Origin: Balneolaceae bacterium
GTDB taxonomy: Bacteria; Bacteroidota; Rhodothermia; Balneolales; Balneolaceae
DNA: 37,667 bases
Reading direction: 5' to 3'
Assembly (NCBI GenBank): GCA_007693395.1
Contig: REDS01000110.1
Coordinates: 1-37,667, forward strand
Shown one piece after another: positions 33,011 to 37,667 of this stretch; within the stretch, counting starts at the first letter, position 1, and the number at the start of each line of letters is the position of its first letter. The position numbers and the translations under genes were made by a program. The notes below the pieces were generated by a model. That model ran no database searches, was not told the origin of the DNA, and worked only from the letters and a program-made list of their open reading frames with translations.

Positions 33011-34390
33011 CTAAACCGTTTTAGAGTAAGCCGATTTGTGACGGGCTTTGGTCAGGTACTCATCAAAAACCATAGCAATATTTCTCAGGAACAGTCGCCC
33101 GATGGGGGTGATATTAAAACCGGTGGGCACCAGCACCAGAAGGCCATCCGCTTCAAGCTGTTTCAGTTGTTCAAGCTCTTCATAAAAATGATCGCGGAAT
33201 GAGATGCTCAGCTTATCGGAGATATCATCGAAATGAATCTCCCCACGACACATTACATGCATAATTACAGCTTTCCTGATTTTATCCTCAGCAGTAAGGC
33301 GGGCTATTTTTTTTACGGGCAGCTTGCCGCTATCCAAAGTATTGTAGTAGGTTGATAAATCCTTATCGTTCTGGATATAGAGATCAGGCCCCTGTGAGAT
33401 GGACGACATACCCAGTGCAATCATCTCCAGCTCGGCGTTGGTGCTATATCCCTGAAAGTTTCTTTGCAGGGTTCCCTCTTTTAGCGCAATACTCAGTTCA
33501 TCTGTATCCTTCGCAAAATGGTCCATCCCGATATAGCTGTAGCCGGAAGCGGGCAGTGTTTCGATAGCATGCACAAGCATTCCCAGTTTATCCGGGGTTG
33601 ATGGAAAGTCGGCCTCATTGAGCAATTTCTGGGAGGGCATTATTGATGGTATGTGAGCATAACTGTAGATAGCGAAACGATCGGGTGTAAGGGTTACAAC
33701 ATCATTAATGGTTTGTTTAAATGAGCTCAGATTCTGTTTTGGAAGGCCATAAATCAGGTCGAAATTGATGCTGTTTATACCATGTTTTCTAAGTTGTGCC
33801 GTTACTTCTTTGGTTACCTCAAATGGCTGAATTCTTCGAATAGCTTTTTGAACCTCCTCATTTGTATCCTGTACTCCGAGTGAAGCACGATTACAACCGA
33901 TCTCTTTCAATGCTATGATATGTTCTTCACTGCACGTTCTCGGGTCAATTTCTACGCTGAACTCTACATCACTATGCATACTGAAGTGATTATTAATCAG
34001 CTTACCAAGCCGCCTGATCTGCTCCGGATTCAGGAACGTAGGAGTGCCTCCTCCAAAATGGATCTGCTTCAGTTGCGCATTTGGATGGATGGTTTCGCTA
34101 ACAAGCTGCATCTCTTTTTCAAGATAATCGAGGTATACATCTCCTCGCCCCCGATCTTTTGTAATGATTTTGGTGCACCCGCAATACCAGCAGAGTGAAA
34201 AACAGAACGGAATGTGTATGTAGAGCGAAAGCGGATTGCTGCTTTCCCGTCTGCGTTCATAGTTCTTTTCAAGCTGAGTACCATCAAACTCTTCACTGAA
34301 CTGTACCGCTGTAGGGTAAGAGGTATACCTCGGGCCGGGTACATTGTATTTTCGTACCAAATCGAGAAGATCTTCTTTCAACAAATTCAC
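33011..34390 (-). CDS. hemN: Oxygen-independent coproporphyrinogen III oxidase
   Basis: A 459-residue radical SAM enzyme that decarboxylates coproporphyrinogen III to protoporphyrinogen IX without oxygen. The cluster motif CFSLCWYCGC places cysteines at 63, 67 and 70, and the fourth cysteine at 72 is the HemN-specific extra residue. PGPRYTSYPTA (18-28) is the HemN opening rather than that of HemW. Further blocks are GGGTPTFL, EIDPRTCSEEH, the SLGVQDTNEEVQKAI helix and the C-terminal HemN domain (VIMHVMCRGEIHF). Cytoplasmic. It lies 15 bases after an Rrf2 regulator on the same strand, so its expression is probably under iron-sulfur or NO sensing. Confidence 0.97.
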   Translation of the reverse strand: MNLLKEDLLDLVRKYNVPGPRYTSYPTAVQFSEEFDGTQLEKNYERRRESSNPLSLYIHIPFCFSLCWYCGCTKIITKDRGRGDVYLDYLEKEMQLVSETIHPNAQLKQIHFGGGTPTFLNPEQIRRLGKLINNHFSMHSDVEFSVEIDPRTCSEEHIIALKEIGCNRASLGVQDTNEEVQKAIRRIQPFEVTKEVTAQLRKHGINSINFDLIYGLPKQNLSSFKQTINDVVTLTPDRFAIYSYAHIPSIMPSQKLLNEADFPSTPDKLGMLVHAIETLPASGYSYIGMDHFAKDTDELSIALKEGTLQRNFQGYSTNAELEMIALGMSSISQGPDLYIQNDKDLSTYYNTLDSGKLPVKKIARLTAEDKIRKAVIMHVMCRGEIHFDDISDKLSISFRDHFYEELEQLKQLEADGLLVLVPTGFNITPIGRLFLRNIAMVFDEYLTKARHKSAYSKTV

Positions 34391-34405
34391 AACAAACAGA
34401 AAACT

Positions 34406-34867
34406 TTAGTTATCAAAAAGAATATCAAAACCACCCTCGGTTGTCAGGCGCAAATTTTCCAATTTACCTTTATGAACAAGTTCTGTGAGTGTGGTTTTCT
34501 CCAGCATCTCGTGGATGGCATCCCGTGTTTCTGCCCATTTATCGTGAAGCGGACATGGATTTTTCACCCCGCAACCCGGCAGCCCAAGTGCACATTCGGT
34601 GAGTAACTGCGGGCCGTCGATGGCAAGCACAATGTCAATCAGTTGTATTTCGGTTCCCTCCCTTGTAAGCCGAACACCGCCGTTTGGCCCCTTGAACGAT
34701 TCAAGGATTCCCTCAGCAGTAAGTTGCTGCAATATTTTTGTTAAAAAGTGGAATGAAATTTCGAGTTTATCACTCATCGTGCGGATGGGTATGAACTCTC
34801 CTTGATTTCTTGCCGCCAGGTATAGTGATGCCCTTAGCCCGTAGACACATGATTTTGATAATAGCAT
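34406..34867 (-). CDS. Rrf2-family transcriptional regulator with Fe-S cysteines
   Basis: A 153-residue winged-helix repressor-type protein. The DNA-binding part (about 1-65) contains YGLRASLYLAA, IPIRTMSDKLEISFHFLTKILQQL and the wing GPNGGVRLTR. Three cysteines in ECALGLPGCGVKNPC (92, 99 and 105), followed by PLHDKW, form the usual cluster-binding set of IscR/NsrR/RsrR-type regulators. The first spacing is six residues rather than the common five. It is directly upstream of hemN, 15 bases apart, and probably controls it and possibly the heme/respiratory genes further upstream. I could not find a convincing operator in the 141 bases before it. Which ligand (Fe-S status, NO, redox) it senses is not readable. 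Confidence 0.88.
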   Translation of the reverse strand: MLLSKSCVYGLRASLYLAARNQGEFIPIRTMSDKLEISFHFLTKILQQLTAEGILESFKGPNGGVRLTREGTEIQLIDIVLAIDGPQLLTECALGLPGCGVKNPCPLHDKWAETRDAIHEMLEKTTLTELVHKGKLENLRLTTEGGFDILFDN

Positions 34868-35008
34868 AGTTTTCTATTTATATTATTGAGACTCTTTTAT
34901 CTTAAAATACTGTTTTCCTTATATAACTACCACACTTTTTGTTTAAAAAATAAAGGCGTTTAGAATGTACGTACAGAGCCGGTACAAATGATTCTGCGCC
35001 AGTAGGAT

Positions 35009-35263
35009 TTAAAGATTTGAAAAAATAAAAGCCCCAAAGATGGCAACAATTATTCCATAAAATACTGCCATAATTGCAAGCCACAGCAGTGTAGCTTTAG
35101 CCCAGTTTGCTTTTGAAGGTTGAGAACCGCCCCCAAATGCCCAGACAAAAAGCATGATGAAGCCCAGAATTGGGATAGCTGCAATCAGTATGGTGATCAT
35201 CCAGTCACCTATTGAAATAACTTCCTGATTTTGAGTAACGGAGGGGTTATGCTGATTTTCCAT
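35009..35263 (-). CDS. Small two-helix membrane protein
   Basis: An 84-residue protein. A polar N-terminus (1-18) precedes a helix at about 21-45 (MITILIAAIPILGFIMLFVWAF), a short hydrophilic turn GGGSQPSKANWAKA, and a second helix at about 60-82. The ISIGDWMITILI opening and the WAFGGG-x-KANWAKA turn recur in short uncharacterised proteins of Bacteroidota that I recall only as hypothetical membrane proteins. No function assigned. It sits between the Rrf2-hemN pair and a truncated membrane protein. Its ATG is followed by a normal coding composition, so I consider it real. Confidence 0.65.
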   Translation of the reverse strand: MENQHNPSVTQNQEVISIGDWMITILIAAIPILGFIMLFVWAFGGGSQPSKANWAKATLLWLAIMAVFYGIIVAIFGAFIFSNL

Positions 35264-35397
35264 GATTTCAACGTTTTGTTAGGATAGAGGTTACTCTAAA
35301 ATCCAAAATAAGAACCAGCAACTCAATTACATTTTTCATTGTACTCCAAAGTTTTAACCGCTTAAAATTTGCAACAACTGTTACATCCGAAATGTTT

Positions 35398-35712
35398 TCA
35401 CAAGCAGCCAAACAGCGTGTACGAGAGAAACACGAGAATAAGCATGCTGTATAGGCAAGTTCCATATCTCCGGGAGAAATTTTCCTGTTCCTTTGAACCC
35501 GTTATAGCAGTTACCATCCAAACCATGATAGGGGGAACCACCCAGTTAAAGAACATCAGGTGGGAGTGTGCATGACGTATATTTGCAAACCCAAGAGAAT
35601 CTGGCAGTGGCCAAAACATGCCATAACGATATAAAAAACAGGTTAAGGCTGCTACAATGAAGCTAATCAGAGACAACTGCCATACACGTTTGTACAGATT
35701 TCCTTTCCTCAT
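35398..35712 (-). pseudogene. N-terminal fragment of a multi-pass membrane protein (HAHSHLMFF type)
   Basis: From the inner ATG at 35710-35712 (an upstream one at 35748 is also possible) about 104 residues run to a TGA at 35398-35400. Helices are near residues 10-27, 40-65 and 80-100. The IRHAHSHLMFFNWVVPP segment, with histidines around a membrane helix, recalls the opening of longer (about 400-residue) uncharacterised membrane proteins of Bacteroidota. After the stop no other frame continues the membrane pattern, so the rest looks deleted rather than frameshifted. It lies directly downstream of the heme A synthase gene, 26 or more bases from its stop. A genuine short protein cannot be excluded. 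Confidence 0.5.
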
Positions 35713-35774
35713 GATACTATGTTTCAGTCTGCGATATTTGCGGATCATCCGGGGAAGTTAGCATGAAATAGCAG

Positions 35775-36830
35775 TCATTTATTAGTTAAGCCTAATTCAA
35801 AGATTTGTTCTGTAAATTTTAACCTGTGAATGGCTGCAATAACCACTCCGAAAAGAATCATGGCCATAGCCTGGTGTAATACTCCCAGCCAAACAGGAAC
35901 GTGATAGACGAGTGTGAAAACCCCGATCAGGTATTGTGCCAGAATCAGTGTAAAGACAGCCAGTATCCACTTTTTGGTATAAAAGGTAGTATCGGTTTGA
36001 TAGGATCTCACCCACATACCTATCGCCAGCAGGCCAAGGAGTGTAGCAAGAAGGCGATGAATCCACTGAACGGTTACCATATTTTCAAAGAAGTTGATGG
36101 CAAAAGGCTGCATCAGCCAAAGCTCAGGGGGTATCCAAAACTGATACATTTTGGGAAATGTATTGTAAATATGTCCCGCATTTAGTCCCGCAACAAACGC
36201 ACCCCAAACAATCTGCAACGAGAGTATCACAAGGAAAAGCCAGAGCCATTTTCTTAACTCTTTGGCCCCGGCCCCCGGATAATGTCTTCGTTCTTTCAGG
36301 TCAAGTGCGAACCAAATACAACACCCAAATATTACGAAGGCAAGAGAAAGGTGAGCAGCAAGACGATAAGGGCTTACCCTGGGCACATCTGCAAGCCCGC
36401 TTTGCACCATGTACCATCCCAAAAAAGCCTGTGAAACACCAAGAACCAAGAGCAGTGAAGCCTTCAGCAGATTCTTCGCGTCTAACTTTCTTTTTACAAG
36501 GAAATAGCCGAACGGAATGATGAATACCAAACCAATTAACCGTCCGGCCATCCTATGTAGATATTCCCAGAAAAAGATAAACTGAAACTCGGCAAGGTTC
36601 ATGCCGCTATTTAATTGCTGGTATTCCGGAAAGTTCTTGTACTGATCAAATGCATCTTGCCACTGTGCATCTGTAATCGGGGGGATGGCTCCCATAATTG
36701 GCTTCCAGTCAGTCATCGAAAGGCCCGATCCGGTAAGCCGTGTAATGCCGCCTATTATCAAAAGTAAAAATACAAGAGTGGCACCGCTCCAGTACCAGAT
36801 GCGTATGTGCTTTTTGTCTGCAGATGTCAT
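35775..36830 (-). CDS. ctaA: Heme A synthase (COX15/CtaA family)
   Basis: A 351-residue inner-membrane enzyme that oxidises the C-8 methyl group of heme O to make heme A for aa3-type cytochrome oxidases. Eight helices are visible. The family opening GGITRLTGSGLSMTDWKP (27-44) is intact, as are the heme-ligand segments FFWEYLHRMAGR (first half), AAHLSLAF, and QWIHRLLATLLG and VLHQAMAM (second half). The tetra-histidine arrangement is complete. Length and order match the COX15 type rather than the shorter CtaA type. It lies five bases after the NosY-like fragment and belongs to a minus-strand run of respiratory genes. No cytochrome oxidase gene is in the window. Confidence 0.95.
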   Translation of the reverse strand: MTSADKKHIRIWYWSGATLVFLLLIIGGITRLTGSGLSMTDWKPIMGAIPPITDAQWQDAFDQYKNFPEYQQLNSGMNLAEFQFIFFWEYLHRMAGRLIGLVFIIPFGYFLVKRKLDAKNLLKASLLLVLGVSQAFLGWYMVQSGLADVPRVSPYRLAAHLSLAFVIFGCCIWFALDLKERRHYPGAGAKELRKWLWLFLVILSLQIVWGAFVAGLNAGHIYNTFPKMYQFWIPPELWLMQPFAINFFENMVTVQWIHRLLATLLGLLAIGMWVRSYQTDTTFYTKKWILAVFTLILAQYLIGVFTLVYHVPVWLGVLHQAMAMILFGVVIAAIHRLKFTEQIFELGLTNK

Positions 36831-36835
36831 GTTTT

Positions 36836-37312
36836 TCAGAAATCTTTTCTCTTAAATACTCTCAGTCCAATCCAGGTTGGTGTTGCCAGCCAACGTGTTA
36901 ATCTTCCGCTTGCCGTGATGATACCCATCTTTGAGCCGAAGAACCTGTTGAAAACGGCTCCCGTATATCCCATCAATACAGAGATATCAAACTCGGGCAT
37001 AACCATGATGGGGGCAAGATCAATCGGGTTGAGCATAGAAACTGCTATCACAAAACGTTCAAGCGGATATTGCCCAAACATGAACACCAGCATCAAGACC
37101 AGCCCATCATATAATATCGCCAAAAAGAGCCATACTACAATGGTGAATCCAAATCCTTTTATGCGATCGTCATAAAAAGCCAAACCAAACAGGAACCCGA
37201 GAGAGACGAAAATGAGAGTAAGTATGGCGTCAAGGCCAAACACCATCGAAGAGGCAGCCGCATCGGGCTTCGCAGTGTTTCGCTGTGCAGATACACGGCA
37301 CGTCATGATCAA
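36836..37312 (-). pseudogene. C-terminal fragment of a NosY-like ABC permease
   Basis: A 158-residue frame. Residues about 25-158 contain ABC-2 type helices with FYDDRIKGFGFTIVVWLF, AILYDG, LNPIDLAP, ISVLMGYTGAVF and the closing PTWIGLRVFKRKDF, the pattern of NosY, the membrane subunit of the NosDFY transporter required to mature nitrous oxide reductase. Full NosY proteins have about 270 residues; the first half is missing. The first 22 residues (MIMTCRVSAQRNTAKPDAA) are unlike any NosY and probably come from a rearrangement junction. A stretch near the C-terminus (IITASGRLTRW) is less hydrophobic than expected. No nosZ, nosD, nosF or nosL is in the window. Confidence 0.7.
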
Positions 37313-37328
37313 TTAAGAACGGAATATC

Positions 37329-37544
37329 TCATGCCAGAAAATTTTCATCGTTTCCGGCTGATTCCTGATCAAGCTTTCCCAATTCTGATATGTTCTCAGT
37401 CAGATCCAATTTTTTCTTCTCGCAAGCATTTTTATGAGAAATTCCGTCTCCGCTACAGAAGTCGGGCCCAAATTGCCTGAAAATTCCCGCTGCGTTATAA
37501 TTTTGTGCCACGATTTCGCCCACAAAAATATAAGGCGTCAGCAT
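37329..37544 (-). pseudogene. Lone ScdA/RIC N-terminal (DUF542) domain, altered
   Basis: A 71-residue frame reading VGEIVAQNYNAAGIFRQFG, then DFCSGDGISHKNACEKKKLDL. This matches the N-terminal domain of iron-sulfur cluster repair di-iron proteins (ScdA, YtfE, RIC), where the block normally reads DFCCGG and a distal ACE motif follows. Here the second cysteine is serine and the second glycine is aspartate. The hemerythrin-like di-iron domain that should follow is absent; the frame ends with an unrelated tail (SELGKLDQESAGNDENFLA). It is spaced 16 bases ahead of the NosY-like fragment. RIC proteins repair clusters damaged by NO or oxidation. A stand-alone DUF542 protein is the alternative, but the lost cysteine argues against it. 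Confidence 0.6.
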
Positions 37545-37667
37545 CGTATGTTATGCTGAGTCACTGTAGTATTTAGTATATGATTAAATGCAGTTTTATG
37601 TGTTAACTGTATTGGTTAGAAATTTTTTAGATATAAGACAACTTTATCTTTTTGTGACTTATTTCAT

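Noticed and set aside
35268-35465. A 65-codon minus-strand frame as a frameshifted continuation of the HAHSHLMFF protein
   Set aside because: It is not a membrane-type sequence and does not continue the helix pattern, so deletion is more likely than a frameshift.

Overview
The window (about 45% G+C by eye) reads like a chromosome segment from the Bacteroidota side of the FCB superphylum, most likely Balneolota/Rhodothermota relatives. The reasons are a long SecA (1128 aa) with no C-terminal zinc motif, a TTG-started YidC directly after rpmH-rnpA with no yidD between, weak or absent Shine-Dalgarno sites at most starts, and a possible TAnnTTTG-type promoter before rpmH. This placement is an inference from gene content; there is no rRNA gene here to confirm it.

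Layout. 1-331 holds the decayed 3' part of a SulP anion transporter. 350-1909 is an FAD-dependent COG2509 protein. 1964-3198 carries two tandem, translationally coupled outer-membrane-type paralogues. 3329-8365 is a compact minus-strand operon: cca-type tRNA nucleotidyltransferase, SemiSWEET sugar transporter, ispE, glycogen phosphorylase, ending in a clear intrinsic terminator. 8366-12500 has a lipoprotein, a sugar nucleotidyltransferase and a membrane-anchored Mur-ligase-like protein. 12621-12949 is a small lipoprotein gene broken by a frameshift. dinB, a small membrane protein and a 2H phosphoesterase follow. 15028-19829 is an amino-acid catabolism block: glutamate dehydrogenase, hutI, a CaCA-type cation antiporter, hutG. 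19830-20361 is non-coding with hairpins and a repeat-like element. 20362-26491 is the secretion/ribosome-maturation block: secA (minus), then rpmH, rnpA and yidC (plus). 26570-29410 carries a stand-alone HsdR_N-type nuclease-fold protein, aminopeptidase P and a DUF308-like membrane protein.

29577-32132 is a tight three-gene unit: VTC-domain protein, DUF4956 membrane protein and HlyD-type periplasmic adaptor. It has no dedicated exporter and is the best candidate here for an uncharacterised envelope system. 32138-32905 is an exported TPR protein. 33011-37544 (all minus) holds hemN with an Fe-S type Rrf2 regulator, a small two-helix protein, a truncated membrane protein, heme A synthase, a C-terminal piece of a NosY-like ABC permease, and a lone, altered ScdA/RIC N-terminal domain.

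Two functional themes stand out. The block at 15028-19829 would take imidazolonepropionate to formiminoglutamate, glutamate and 2-oxoglutarate (hutH and hutU are not in the window). The right end looks like a partly eroded nitric-oxide/nitrous-oxide and heme-copper respiration locus in which heme A synthase, hemN and the Rrf2 regulator are intact while the NosY, RIC and HAHSHLMFF-type genes are fragments. No tRNA, rRNA, CRISPR array, insertion sequence or phage gene was recognised.
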